Positions 1 through 8,034 of a stretch of 64,000 nucleotides of DNA are shown piece after piece. Under the pieces are notes generated by a model that was given only the letters and a program-made list of their open reading frames with translations, made no database searches and was not told the origin of the DNA. The DNA lies in contig NZ_BMWC01000012.1 of the NCBI RefSeq assembly GCF_014651035.1, positions 124,001 through 188,000 of the forward strand. The letters are read 5' to 3'. The stretch is from Streptomyces lomondensis (lineage in GTDB: Bacteria; Actinomycetota; Actinomycetes; Streptomycetales; Streptomycetaceae). The translations under genes and the position numbers were made by a program. Positions within the stretch are counted from its first letter, which is position 1. Every line of letters starts with the position of its first letter.

Positions 1-762
1 GTCGGCGGTCTCCTTGGCGGTCTTGACCTGGTAGTCGGCGCCCAGCTCGGCCGTGACGTTCTTCTTCAGCTGCGCGTCGCTGACGCCGGAGGCCGCGGTG
101 ACGTTGACGTTGGTGTAGACCCCGGACTCGCCGACCAGGGTCTGCTGGGCGGTCTTCGTGTCGAGGTAGAAGATCGCGGCGCCGGGGTTGGTGACGGTGA
201 AGTCGGCGATGCCGGAGATCTTCGCCTTGTGTGTGCCGACCGCGCTGATCACGCCGATCTCGTCGCCGAGCTTCAGGTCGTGCTTGTCGGCGGTGTCGGC
301 GTCGACCATGATCTGGTCGCCGCTCCGGGGCGCCGCACCGGAGGTGATCTTCATGGTGCGGGCCTCGTTGGCGTTCCAGCTGCCGACGATCGTCGGGGCG
401 CCGCTGGAGGGCGACAGGTTGTCCTTGTCGGCGTCGACGACGGTCACCGACGTGGAGAACACGGTGCCCTCGGCGGACTTCACGCCGTCTGCCTTGCGCA
501 CCTCGGCGAGCACGGAGGCCGGCATGACCGGCGGCCTGCCGTTGTCGGCGGTCGTCTCGCCGCTGTCGGAGGCGCCCTTGGCGCTCACCGTCACGTCCGA
601 GGAGGTGGCCGCGAAGAGCTTGTCGAACGTCGTGGACATGGTGTCCGTGAAGACGAGCGTCCCGCAGACGAAGGCCACCGACAGCAGGACGGCGATCGCG
701 GAGAGCGCCATGCGGCCCTTGTGCGCGAGGAAGTTGCGCATCGAGGTCTTCATGACGGTCAT
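1..762 (-). CDS. ABC transporter permease, FtsX/MacB type (5' part only)
   Basis: Translating the minus strand from the ATG at 762 gives an open frame that runs off the left edge. It begins MTVMKTSMRNFLAHKGRMAL, followed by a hydrophobic helix (about residues 20-40) and then a long extracytoplasmic region with Val/Thr/Asp-rich beta segments. This is the layout of MacB-type permeases: one N-terminal membrane helix, a periplasmic-core-like domain, then three C-terminal helices. The last three lie outside the window. The ATG overlaps the TGA of the upstream ATPase gene (ATGA, 759-762), so the two are translationally coupled and should form one exporter. Family membership is well supported. The substrate cannot be read from the sequence; antimicrobial peptide, lipoprotein or drug export are all possible. 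Confidence 0.85.
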   Translation of the reverse strand, partial: MTVMKTSMRNFLAHKGRMALSAIAVLLSVAFVCGTLVFTDTMSTTFDKLFAATSSDVTVSAKGASDSGETTADNGRPPVMPASVLAEVRKADGVKSAEGTVFSTSVTVVDADKDNLSPSSGAPTIVGSWNANEARTMKITSGAAPRSGDQIMVDADTADKHDLKLGDEIGVISAVGTHKAKISGIADFTVTNPGAAIFYLDTKTAQQTLVGESGVYTNVNVTAASGVSDAQLKKNVTAELGADYQVKTAKETAD

Positions 763-1547
763 GACGTGCGCCCCCGGGCGTCGAAGTCCTTCATGCGGTC
801 CAGGACGGCCTCCGCGGTGGGCTTGTACATCTCGTCGACGATGCGGCCGTCGGCGAGGTACAGCACACGGTCCGCGTACGAGGCGGCCACCGGGTCGTGC
901 GTGACCATGACGATGGTCTGCCCGAGTTCGTCCACCGAGCGGCGCAGGAAGCCCAGCACCTCGGCGCCCGCGCGCGAGTCGAGGTTTCCGGTCGGCTCGT
1001 CCCCGAAGATGATCTCGGGCCGGGCCGCGAGCGCCCGCGCGACGGCGACGCGCTGCTGCTGGCCGCCGGAGAGCTGGGTGGGCCGGTGCTTGAGCCGGTC
1101 GGCGAGCCCGACGGTCTCCACGACCCGCGTCAGCCACTGCTGGTCCGGCTTGCGGCCCGCGATGTCCATGGGCAGCGTGATGTTCTCTATGGCGTTCAGC
1201 GTCGGCAGCAGGTTGAACGCCTGGAAGATGAACCCGATCCGGTCCCGGCGCAGCTGCGTGAGCTTCTTGTCCTTCAGGCCGGTGATCTCGGTCTCGTCGA
1301 GGTAGATCTGCCCGCTGGTGACGGTGTCGAGCCCGGCGAGGCAGTGCATGAGCGTGGACTTGCCGGACCCCGAGGGGCCCATGATCGCGGTGAACTGGCC
1401 GCGTGCGATGTCCACGTCGACGTGGTCGAGGGCGACGACCCGGGTCTCACCGGACCCGTACGCCTTCACGACCTGCCGCGCCCGCGCGGCAACGGCCGTA
1501 CGCCCTCCAGTACCCCCGTGCCTGGGAATGGTCACAGCCGAAGTCAC
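759..1547 (-). CDS. ABC transporter ATP-binding protein, LolD/MacB family
   Basis: A 262-residue ATPase that energises the permease encoded immediately downstream. Walker A (GPSGSGKST), the signature LSGGQQQRVAVARAL, Walker B followed by DEPTGNLDS, and the H-loop VTHD are all present in the usual order and spacing. DEPTGNLDS is typical of the LolD/MacB/FtsE group. The GTG start at 1547 has a GGAG ribosome binding site 7 bases upstream. About 25 poorly conserved N-terminal residues precede the nucleotide-binding domain. The gene is the first of a two-gene operon; many actinobacterial homologues sit beside a two-component system, but none is visible here. The physiological substrate is unknown. 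Confidence 0.93.
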   Translation of the reverse strand: MTSAVTIPRHGGTGGRTAVAARARQVVKAYGSGETRVVALDHVDVDIARGQFTAIMGPSGSGKSTLMHCLAGLDTVTSGQIYLDETEITGLKDKKLTQLRRDRIGFIFQAFNLLPTLNAIENITLPMDIAGRKPDQQWLTRVVETVGLADRLKHRPTQLSGGQQQRVAVARALAARPEIIFGDEPTGNLDSRAGAEVLGFLRRSVDELGQTIVMVTHDPVAASYADRVLYLADGRIVDEMYKPTAEAVLDRMKDFDARGRTS

Positions 1548-2022
1548 GGTATGTCTCCTATATCGGTCAGCAGATGGTGAAGGCGGTCGCCCTGGTCGAC
1601 AGCCGCCGTGTGCGAAGCCGGACTACGCGATCCGTCCGACGTGTTTCAGTCTCGCGGCGGGGAGGGGTCCCGCGCCCTGGTGTTCAGCGCAGTCTTTTCC
1701 TGTGGAAAACCCCACCCCCGCCGGTGTGCAAAACCGCCCCCCGGCGGCATAAAGCCAGGTTAAGGAAGGCCCCCTGCGCGTCTCGTCCTCCGCCGGTACG
1801 AACCCTCCCCAGGTCGTAGTACGGAGGTACCCCTAGGGGCAGTCCACCGAAGGGTGGAGACCGTCTCAGGGTTCACTCCACCCGCCGGCCCAGTCAGGCT
1901 CCACCCTCCCGCCACGTCAGGGTCAAGTGGGAAGCTGTGGGACGGCAGGTAGGTGCAAGGGACAGGCACAGCCACGGCACACACTCCGCGAGCAGGGCGG
2001 GGGCGAGGGGGAGGCACCCGGG
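1548..2022. promoter_or_regulatory. Divergent intergenic region, ABC exporter / DHA2 transporter
   Basis: 475 bases separate the divergent ABC ATPase (minus) and DHA2 efflux gene (plus), and should hold both promoters. Two symmetric sequences stand out: TTTTCC-TGT-GGAAAA at 1695-1709, a perfect 6-bp inverted repeat with a 3-base centre, and the 10-bp palindrome CCCCTAGGGG at 1830-1839. Either could be an operator. No regulator gene is adjacent. I see no convincing coding region here; the short ORFs have no recognisable content. Confidence 0.4.
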
Positions 2023-3516
2023 GTGGGCAGGACCAGTTCGGCAGCGCAGGAGACCGCGCGTCCCGCCACGACAGACCGGCGCGGAGCCGTCGTCGCCGCG
2101 CTGATGCTCTCGATGGCGCTGGCGGCGCTCGACGCCACCATCGTCTCGACGGCGGTCCCGCAGATCGTCGGGGACCTCGGCGGTTTCTCCGTCTTCTCCT
2201 GGCTGTTCTCCGGCTACCTGCTGGCCGTGACCGTCACCCTGCCCGTCTACGGCAAGCTCTCCGACACCTTCGGCCGCAAACCGGTCCTCATCGCGGGCTC
2301 GGTGGTCTTCCTCCTCGGCTCCCTGCTGTGCGCGCTGGCCTGGAACATGGGGGCGCTCATCGCCTTCCGGGTCGTGCAGGGCCTGGGCGGCGGCGCGCTT
2401 CAGGGCACGGTGCAGACGCTCGCCGCCGACCTGTACCCGCTGAAGGACCGGCCCAGGATCCAGGCGAAGCTGTCGACGGTGTGGGCGGTGTCCGCGGTCG
2501 CCGGCCCGGGGCTCGGCGGGGTGCTCGCCGCCTACGCGGACTGGCGCTGGATCTTCCTGGTCAACCTGCCGATCGGCGCGGTCGCGCTGTGGCTGATCGT
2601 CCGTCACCTGCACGAGCCGGGGCGGGAAACCGCCCCCCACGCGCGCGTGGACTGGGCGGGGGCGCTCGCGGTGTTCGCCTGCGGCGGTGTCCTGCTCACG
2701 GCCGTGGTGCAGGGCGGGGTGGCGTGGCCGTGGCTGTCGGCGCCCTCACTGGCCCTGTTCGGCACGGGACTCGCCCTGGTCGCGGTGGTGGTGCTGGTGG
2801 AGCGCCGGGCGGCGGAGCCGATCATCCCGGGCTGGGTGTGGCGGCGCCGTACGATCGCCGCGGTCAATCTGGCCCTGGGCGCGCTGGGCCTGCTGATGGT
2901 CGCGCCGGCGGTGTTCCTGCCCACCTACGCCCAGTCGGTGCTGGGTCTCGCGCCCGTGGCGGCCGGATTCGTGCTCTCCGTATGGACGTTGAGCTGGCCG
3001 GTGTCGGCGGCGCTGAGCCAGCACGTGTACCGCAGGATCGGCTTCCGCAACACCGCGATGCTGGGCATCGGGACGGCCGCGCTGATCCTGTTCGCCTTCC
3101 CCTTCCTGCCGTATCCCGGGCGGGCGTGGCAGCCGACGCTGCTGATGCTGCTGCTCGGCGCCGCGCTGGGCCTGTTCCAGTTGCCGCTCATCGTCGGGGT
3201 GCAGTCGACGGTGGGCTGGGCGGAGCGGGGTACGGCGACGGCGTCCGTGCTCTTCTGCCGCCAGACCGGCCAGACGATCGGCGCGGCGGTCTTCGGCGCG
3301 GTCGCCAACGGGGTGCTGGCCGCCAGGCTGGGCGGTGCGAGCGACCTCGACTCGGTGGCCCGGGGGCTCGACTCGGGCCCCGCGCCGGAGGCGACCCGGC
3401 GGGCGATCGCCGACGCGGTGCACGCGGTGTACCTGGGGGCGTCGTGCGCGGCGGCGCTGGCGTTCCTGGTGCTGCTGTTCCTGGCGCCGAGGAAATTTCC
3501 TGTGCTCAAGGACTGA
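2023..3516 (+). CDS. DHA2-family (14-TM) multidrug efflux MFS transporter
   Basis: An inner-membrane drug:proton antiporter of the EmrB/QacA type. The first helix carries MALAALDATIVSTAVPQI, the motif D1 region typical of DHA2 proteins, followed by GKLSDTFGRKPV (motif A, loop 2-3) and a motif C-like stretch, VAGPGLGG. The length (497 residues) and many hydrophobic segments fit 14 helices. I chose the GTG at 2023 because a GGGGGAGG ribosome binding site lies about 9 bases upstream; the open frame extends back to 1927, but that part is low-complexity. It is divergent from the ABC exporter, and a downstream GNAT gene starts 20 bases after its stop. Substrate unknown. Confidence 0.9.
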   Translation: MGRTSSAAQETARPATTDRRGAVVAALMLSMALAALDATIVSTAVPQIVGDLGGFSVFSWLFSGYLLAVTVTLPVYGKLSDTFGRKPVLIAGSVVFLLGSLLCALAWNMGALIAFRVVQGLGGGALQGTVQTLAADLYPLKDRPRIQAKLSTVWAVSAVAGPGLGGVLAAYADWRWIFLVNLPIGAVALWLIVRHLHEPGRETAPHARVDWAGALAVFACGGVLLTAVVQGGVAWPWLSAPSLALFGTGLALVAVVVLVERRAAEPIIPGWVWRRRTIAAVNLALGALGLLMVAPAVFLPTYAQSVLGLAPVAAGFVLSVWTLSWPVSAALSQHVYRRIGFRNTAMLGIGTAALILFAFPFLPYPGRAWQPTLLMLLLGAALGLFQLPLIVGVQSTVGWAERGTATASVLFCRQTGQTIGAAVFGAVANGVLAARLGGASDLDSVARGLDSGPAPEATRRAIADAVHAVYLGASCAAALAFLVLLFLAPRKFPVLKD

Positions 3517-3536
3517 CCGTCCGTACGCTCCGGTCC

Positions 3537-4058
3537 ATGCTGACCCTGGAACGGCTGCGCGCCGATCACGCGGACGCCCTGCTGGCCTTCGAGCGGGAGA
3601 ACCGGGCGTACTTCGCGCGCACGGTCCCGGACCGCGGGGACGCCTACTTCACACCGGCCGGGTTCGCCGCACGCCACCGGGCCCTCCTGGACGAGCAGGA
3701 CGCGCGCGTGTGCCACTTCCATGTCCTCCTGGAGGAGGACGTGCTGATCGGCCGGGTGAACCTGATGGACGTGGCGGACGGCAGCGCCGAACTCGGCTAC
3801 CGCGTCGGCGAGCGCGCCGCCGGCCGGGGCGTGGCGACGGCCGCGGTCGCGCAGATGTGCCGGCTGGCCGCCGCCGACTACGGGCTGACCTCGCTCACCG
3901 CGCGGACGACCCTGGACAATCCCGCCTCCATGAAGGTGCTGACCCGCAACGGCTTCACCCCCGTCGGGGACACGACCCTGAGCGGCCGGCCCGGACTCCG
4001 TTACGTATGCCGGGAGTTGGCCCCCACCCTGCCCCAGGCGCCCGGAAACAAGGGTTAA
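3537..4058 (+). CDS. GNAT-family N-acetyltransferase, RimJ/RimL type
   Basis: A 173-residue acetyltransferase beginning MLTLERLRADHADALLAFER. The pattern of an N-terminal strand-helix, a central LIGRVNLMDV...AELGYRVGERAAGRGVATAAV (acetyl-CoA pyrophosphate-binding motif A, RGVAT) and the late TLDNPASMKVLTRNGF motif is typical of the RimJ/RimL/PF13302 subgroup, which acetylates protein N-termini or small amines. The gene lies 20 bases after the efflux transporter on the same strand and may be co-transcribed. Acetylation of a small molecule is conceivable but not shown. No unusual features. Confidence 0.88.
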   Translation: MLTLERLRADHADALLAFERENRAYFARTVPDRGDAYFTPAGFAARHRALLDEQDARVCHFHVLLEEDVLIGRVNLMDVADGSAELGYRVGERAAGRGVATAAVAQMCRLAAADYGLTSLTARTTLDNPASMKVLTRNGFTPVGDTTLSGRPGLRYVCRELAPTLPQAPGNKG

Positions 4059-4220
4059 CGCGGGTAACACCCGAGGTCACGGAGGTAAGCGCATACCGAC
4101 CGATCAGTTTGGCCAAACCCTCGCGCAGCCCCGGTACTCCGAAGTAACGTGCGTGGCCGCTCACCCCCCACCTCCCTGCGGTCCGCCGCACCGGATCCCA
4201 CCCTCGCAAGGAGCACCGGG

Positions 4221-4655
4221 ATGTCCTACGACCCGCCGCCGAACCACCCCTACCCACCGCCCGGTTCGTCGCCCTCCTACGACACCTACCCCTGGGTGCC
4301 CCGGCAGGAGCCCGCACCGGCTCAGCGGCGTCCCCGGCACCGTCCCGCGCTCGGGCACCACAGCGACCTGCGGGTCCTGCGCAGCGCCTACCGCTGGCAG
4401 CGGCGCGTGGCCACGCTCACGGCGCTCGGCTACTTCACCCTGTTCCTGGTCCTGTCGGCGTTCGCACCGTCGTTCATGACGAGCACCGTCACCGACGGCC
4501 TGCCCACCGGCCTGCTCCTCGCGTTCGTCCAGGTCCCCGTGACCTGGCTGGCGATCGCCCTGTACGAGACGACGGCCCGCCGCCACGTCGACCCGATCGC
4601 GGACCGGATACGCAGGCAGGCCGAGCTGGACGCCCGGCGGGAGGGGGCACGGTGA
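4221..4655 (+). CDS. DUF485 membrane protein, partner of the downstream symporter
   Basis: A 144-residue protein with a Pro-rich, Tyr-containing N-terminus (residues 1-45) and two hydrophobic helices (about 73-92 and 99-120) separated by a short loop, as in DUF485 proteins. In bacteria DUF485 proteins (YjcH type) are regularly encoded just upstream of acetate/solute:sodium symporters, and here the stop overlaps the symporter start by 4 bases (GTGA). The ATG at 4221 has AAGGAG 7 bases upstream; a longer open frame from 4149 lacks such a site. It probably assists or modulates the transporter, but the exact role is unknown even for the family. Confidence 0.85.
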   Translation: MSYDPPPNHPYPPPGSSPSYDTYPWVPRQEPAPAQRRPRHRPALGHHSDLRVLRSAYRWQRRVATLTALGYFTLFLVLSAFAPSFMTSTVTDGLPTGLLLAFVQVPVTWLAIALYETTARRHVDPIADRIRRQAELDARREGAR

Positions 4656-6265
4656 CCACCGAGTTCAGCGGCAACGCCCAGGCGATGTCCCTGGTCGGCT
4701 TCTCCACGGTCGCCACGATCACGCTGCTGCTGTGTGTGATGACCGGCCCGGACCGGGACGACCTCGACGAGTTCTACACCGGCTACAGCTCCCTGTCCCC
4801 CATGCGCAACGGCCTGGCGATCGCCGGCGACTACATCTCCGCCGCGACCGTCCTCGGCACCGGCGGCGTGATCGCCCTGTTCGGCTACGACGGCACCGTC
4901 CTGGCCCTGAGCACGGCCCTGTCGCTGATGCTGCTGATGTTCCTGCTGGCCGAACCGCTGCGCAACGCGGGCCGGTTCACCATGGGCGACGCGCTGACCC
5001 GCCGGATGCCGGGACGCGCCGTCCGCATCGCGGCCTGTGCGGTGACCCTGGCGGCGCTGCTGCCGCTGATGCTGGTGCAGCTGGCCGGGACCGGGCAGCT
5101 GATGGCGTTCATCCTCGGCTTCTCCGGCGAGTCGTTGCAGACCGGCTGCATCATCGGCGTCGGCGCGCTGATGATCAGTTACGCGGCGATCGGCGGTATG
5201 AAGGGCACCGCCCTCATCCAGATCCTGAAGATCGTGCTGCTGCTCGGCTCCGGCCTGGTGGTCGCCGCGCTGATCCTGAGCCGGTTCGACTGGGACCCGG
5301 GGGCGCTGTTCGGCGCGGCCGCCGAGAACAGCGGTGTGGGCTCGGCGTTCCTCTCGTCGGGCCTCCAGTTCGCGGGCGGCGCCAGCCCCGACCTGGACAT
5401 GATCACGGCGCATCTGACGATCGTCCTCGGCGGCGCCTGCCTGCCCCACGTCACCATGCGCATGTACACCGCCTCCAGCGCCCGGCAGGTGCGGCGTTCG
5501 ATGTCCTGGGCGGTGTCGAGCGTGGCCCTGTTCGTGCTCGTCATCACGGTCGTCGGCTTCGGCGCGACCGCCCTGGTCGGGCGGGAGGTCATCGCCCAGG
5601 TCGACCCGCAGGGCAACACGGCCTATCTGCTGGGCTCGCAGGCGGCGTTCGGCGCGGACGTGTCGACGGCGGAGACGTTCCTGTTCACGACCGTCACCAC
5701 GGCGGTCTTCCTGACGCTGCTCGCCTCCGTCGCCGGGATGATCCTGGCCTGCGCCAACTCCCTCGCGCACGACGTGTTCGCGGCCCGGGTGCGGGAGATG
5801 TCACCGCGCCGCGAGATGGCACTCGCCCGTGTCTCGGCGCTGGCGGTCGGCGTCCCGGCGATCCTCCTGGCCACGCTCGTCCAGCACCGCAGTCTCCAAC
5901 CCCTGGTGACGCTGTCCTTCTGCCTGGGCGCCTCGGCCATCGCGCCCGCGCTGGTCTACAGCCTCTTCTGGCGCCGCTACACCCGAACGGGCCTGCTCAG
6001 CACGCTCATCGGCGGCTCACTGGCCGTCCTGCTGCTGATGCCGGGCACCAACCTGGTGTCCGGCTCGCCCGTCTCCGCCTTCCCCGAGGCCGACTTCAAC
6101 TGGTTCCCGTTCACCACCACGGGCCTGCTCTCCATCCCCCTCGGCTTCGGCTGCGGCTGGCTGGGCACGATGGCCTCCGGTCGCCGCAAGTCGGAGGAAC
6201 AGCGCCACCAGTATGAGGCCGTGGAGGCCTGGATCCTCGCGGGCGCGGTACGCAGGAGCCGCTGA
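4652..6265 (+). CDS. Sodium:solute symporter, ActP-like (acetate/monocarboxylate)
   Basis: A 537-residue transporter of the SSS family with about 13 hydrophobic segments. The N-terminal part, DEFYTGYSSLSPMRNGLAIA...DYISAATVLGTGGVIALFGYDG, matches ActP-type permeases, which import acetate, glycolate or related monocarboxylates with sodium. GGMKGTALIQ and the long extracytoplasmic loop around residues 220-250 are also characteristic. The start is the GTG that overlaps the TGA of the DUF485 gene. The pair forms a two-gene operon. The family is secure; acetate as substrate is an inference from the DUF485 neighbour and overall resemblance. Confidence 0.88.
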   Translation: MTTEFSGNAQAMSLVGFSTVATITLLLCVMTGPDRDDLDEFYTGYSSLSPMRNGLAIAGDYISAATVLGTGGVIALFGYDGTVLALSTALSLMLLMFLLAEPLRNAGRFTMGDALTRRMPGRAVRIAACAVTLAALLPLMLVQLAGTGQLMAFILGFSGESLQTGCIIGVGALMISYAAIGGMKGTALIQILKIVLLLGSGLVVAALILSRFDWDPGALFGAAAENSGVGSAFLSSGLQFAGGASPDLDMITAHLTIVLGGACLPHVTMRMYTASSARQVRRSMSWAVSSVALFVLVITVVGFGATALVGREVIAQVDPQGNTAYLLGSQAAFGADVSTAETFLFTTVTTAVFLTLLASVAGMILACANSLAHDVFAARVREMSPRREMALARVSALAVGVPAILLATLVQHRSLQPLVTLSFCLGASAIAPALVYSLFWRRYTRTGLLSTLIGGSLAVLLLMPGTNLVSGSPVSAFPEADFNWFPFTTTGLLSIPLGFGCGWLGTMASGRRKSEEQRHQYEAVEAWILAGAVRRSR

Positions 6266-6360
6266 CAGGGCCGGCCGGCACGGCGGCGGTGCGGCTCGGC
6301 GGCGTACGGGGGCAGGGATGCATGCACGGGGTCAGGCAAGCCGCCACACGCCGCCGTTCG

Positions 6361-7245
6361 TCACTCCGCCGCCTGCCCCGCCCACGCCGCCAGGCTGGCG
6401 TGAACGCGGTCAATGTGCTCCCGTACGTCGTCCGCGCGCTCCGCGTGCTCGCGGAGCACCCGCTGCGTCTCCTTCCCGAGGGACTCCGCCCGCTCCCGGG
6501 CCCGGTCCACCAGCTCCGCGGCACGCGCGTGTGCCTCCTCCTCCAGGCGCCGGGCCGAGGCCTCCGCGTCGGCGAAGGCCTGCTTCGCCTCGGACAACGC
6601 CGCCTCGGCGCGCGTCACCGCCTCCGCGTGCCGCGCGTCCAGCGCCGCCGCCCCGGCGGCCTCCTCCCGCTCCAGCCCGTCCCACCGCTCGTCGCGTTCC
6701 TTGGCCTGCTCGGCCAGCATCCCGGAGGTGCGCTGCCGCATCTCCCGCAGCGTGGCCAGGGCCTCACCCCGCTGTTCCTGCGCCTCGCGCCGGGCGGAGT
6801 TCTGGATCTCGTCGGCCTCGGCCCGCGCGGCCAGCAGCAGCTGCCGGGCACGTTCGTCGGCGTCGGCGCGTACGGCGTCGGCCTGCGCCTGCGCGGACTC
6901 GCGCACGCCGGCTGCGGACTCCCGCGCCCTGTCCACGCGTTCCCGCGCCTCCCGCCGCGCCCCCTCCCGTACGGCCGCGGCCTCGGCCTCGCCGAGTTCG
7001 AACAGCCGCCGCGCCCGCTCCCCGAGCACCTCGTAGGTCTGCGGGGCAAGTCGCGCCACGGCCTCCCGCAGCCGCCCCAGTTCCTCGTCCATCCGCCGGG
7101 CGAGCACCGTCAGCCGGGCGGCCCTCTCCCAGGCCGCGTCACGTTCCTCGGAGAGGGCCTCGGCGTACGCGTCGACCTGCTCGGGACGGTAGCCGCGCCC
7201 CCGCGCGGCCACGAAGCCGTGCGGTGACACCGATGCGCTGCTCAT
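6361..7245 (-). CDS. DivIVA-like coiled-coil protein (Streptomyces 'cellulose-binding' family)
   Basis: A 294-residue, highly charged protein made almost entirely of heptad-rich Ala/Glu/Arg helix (about residues 35-290). It starts MSSASVSPHGFVAARGRGYRPEQVDAYAEAL; the segment GYRPEQVDAYAEALSEERD resembles the membrane-targeting N-terminus of DivIVA-type proteins. Related Streptomyces proteins are often labelled cellulose-binding proteins. A cytoskeletal or polarity-related role is plausible, but cellulose binding itself cannot be inferred. The start at 7245 has an AGAGGGG site about 8 bases upstream; the frame is open up to 7347 without a good site. It is monocistronic and converges with the symporter gene. 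Confidence 0.75.
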   Translation of the reverse strand: MSSASVSPHGFVAARGRGYRPEQVDAYAEALSEERDAAWERAARLTVLARRMDEELGRLREAVARLAPQTYEVLGERARRLFELGEAEAAAVREGARREARERVDRARESAAGVRESAQAQADAVRADADERARQLLLAARAEADEIQNSARREAQEQRGEALATLREMRQRTSGMLAEQAKERDERWDGLEREEAAGAAALDARHAEAVTRAEAALSEAKQAFADAEASARRLEEEAHARAAELVDRARERAESLGKETQRVLREHAERADDVREHIDRVHASLAAWAGQAAE

Positions 7246-7389
7246 CCTGGGACCCCTCTCCACGACACCGACGCGAAACCCCACAAGAAATGGGATGATT
7301 TCGCGCACATCTTGGTGGATCAGACGGAAGTGTTCATAACGCGACACTCCGCACAGAGGTCACCGGCCCATGACCGGGCCGTACGGCCG

Positions 7390-7851
7390 TCAGCCCCACT
7401 GGGTGCCCGCGGGCTCCTGGATGGTCGTGTTGATGCGGTTGAACAGGTTCGTCAGCGCGACGGTGAGGATCAGGCCGGAGAGCTCCTTCTCGTCGAAGTG
7501 GTCGGCCACCTCATCCCACAGCGCGTCCGGAACCGGCTCCTCCGACAGATCGGAGAGCCGCGTCATCGCCTCCGTCAGCTTCAGCGCGGCGCGCTCGGCG
7601 TCCGAGAAGAAGGGGGCGTGCCGCCAGGCGGCGACGGCCGCGATGCGCTCCTCGCTCACCCCGGCCTTGCGGAGGTTGACGGTGTGCCCGTGCACACAGG
7701 CGCCGCAGCCGTTGATCTGGCTGGCGCGCAGCCCGACGATCTCCGCCAGGTCCTGCCGGAGGCCCCCCTCCCCGATCGACTGGAAGAGGGTGCCGATGCC
7801 CTTCATGGCGCCGGGAAGGACGTACGCCGGGTTCTTCATCCGTGCCCGCAT
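7390..7851 (-). CDS. Carboxymuconolactone decarboxylase / AhpD-like protein
   Basis: A 153-residue protein of the AhpD/CMD fold. The hallmark INGCGACVHGH provides the redox CxxC followed by His three residues on, as in alkylhydroperoxidase-type active sites, preceded by LAEIVGLRAS. A second half with ALKLTEAMTRLSD and LSGLILTVALTNLFNRINTT completes the helical domain. The ATG at 7851 follows an ideal AGGAGG with 8-base spacing; the open frame extends 15 codons further without support. It probably detoxifies hydroperoxides or acts as a thiol peroxidase component. No partner reductase is adjacent, so the substrate is unknown. Confidence 0.88.
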   Translation of the reverse strand: MRARMKNPAYVLPGAMKGIGTLFQSIGEGGLRQDLAEIVGLRASQINGCGACVHGHTVNLRKAGVSEERIAAVAAWRHAPFFSDAERAALKLTEAMTRLSDLSEEPVPDALWDEVADHFDEKELSGLILTVALTNLFNRINTTIQEPAGTQWG

Positions 7852-7962
7852 GATCTCTACCTCCTGTGTCGGCGGTGCGTCGCTGTCACTTGTCACTGCA
7901 CTGACGGAGCGGCGGCGGGGGATGTGACAGCCCGGCGCGAGATTTTTCGTAGGGCACGCAAA

Positions 7963-8000
7963 GAGCCGGGCCCGGTCGTACGAGCGACCGAACCCGGCTC
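7963..8000 (-). terminator. Intrinsic terminator after the deaminase/SUKH gene
   Basis: Interrupted hairpin: GAGCCGGG (7963-7970) pairs with CCCGGCTC (7993-8000), and inside it GGTCG (7974-7978) pairs with CGACC (7985-7989). It lies 34 bases beyond the stop of the minus-strand gene ending at 8035, and TTTGCG follows on that strand. Confidence 0.7.
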
Positions 8001-8034
8001 CTCACAGCACGTCAGCGGCGGTGCCGCCCGGGCG

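Noticed and set aside
4149..4220. Longer N-terminus for the DUF485 gene from 4149
   Set aside because: The first 24 codons lack a ribosome binding site, and AAGGAG sits correctly before the ATG at 4221.
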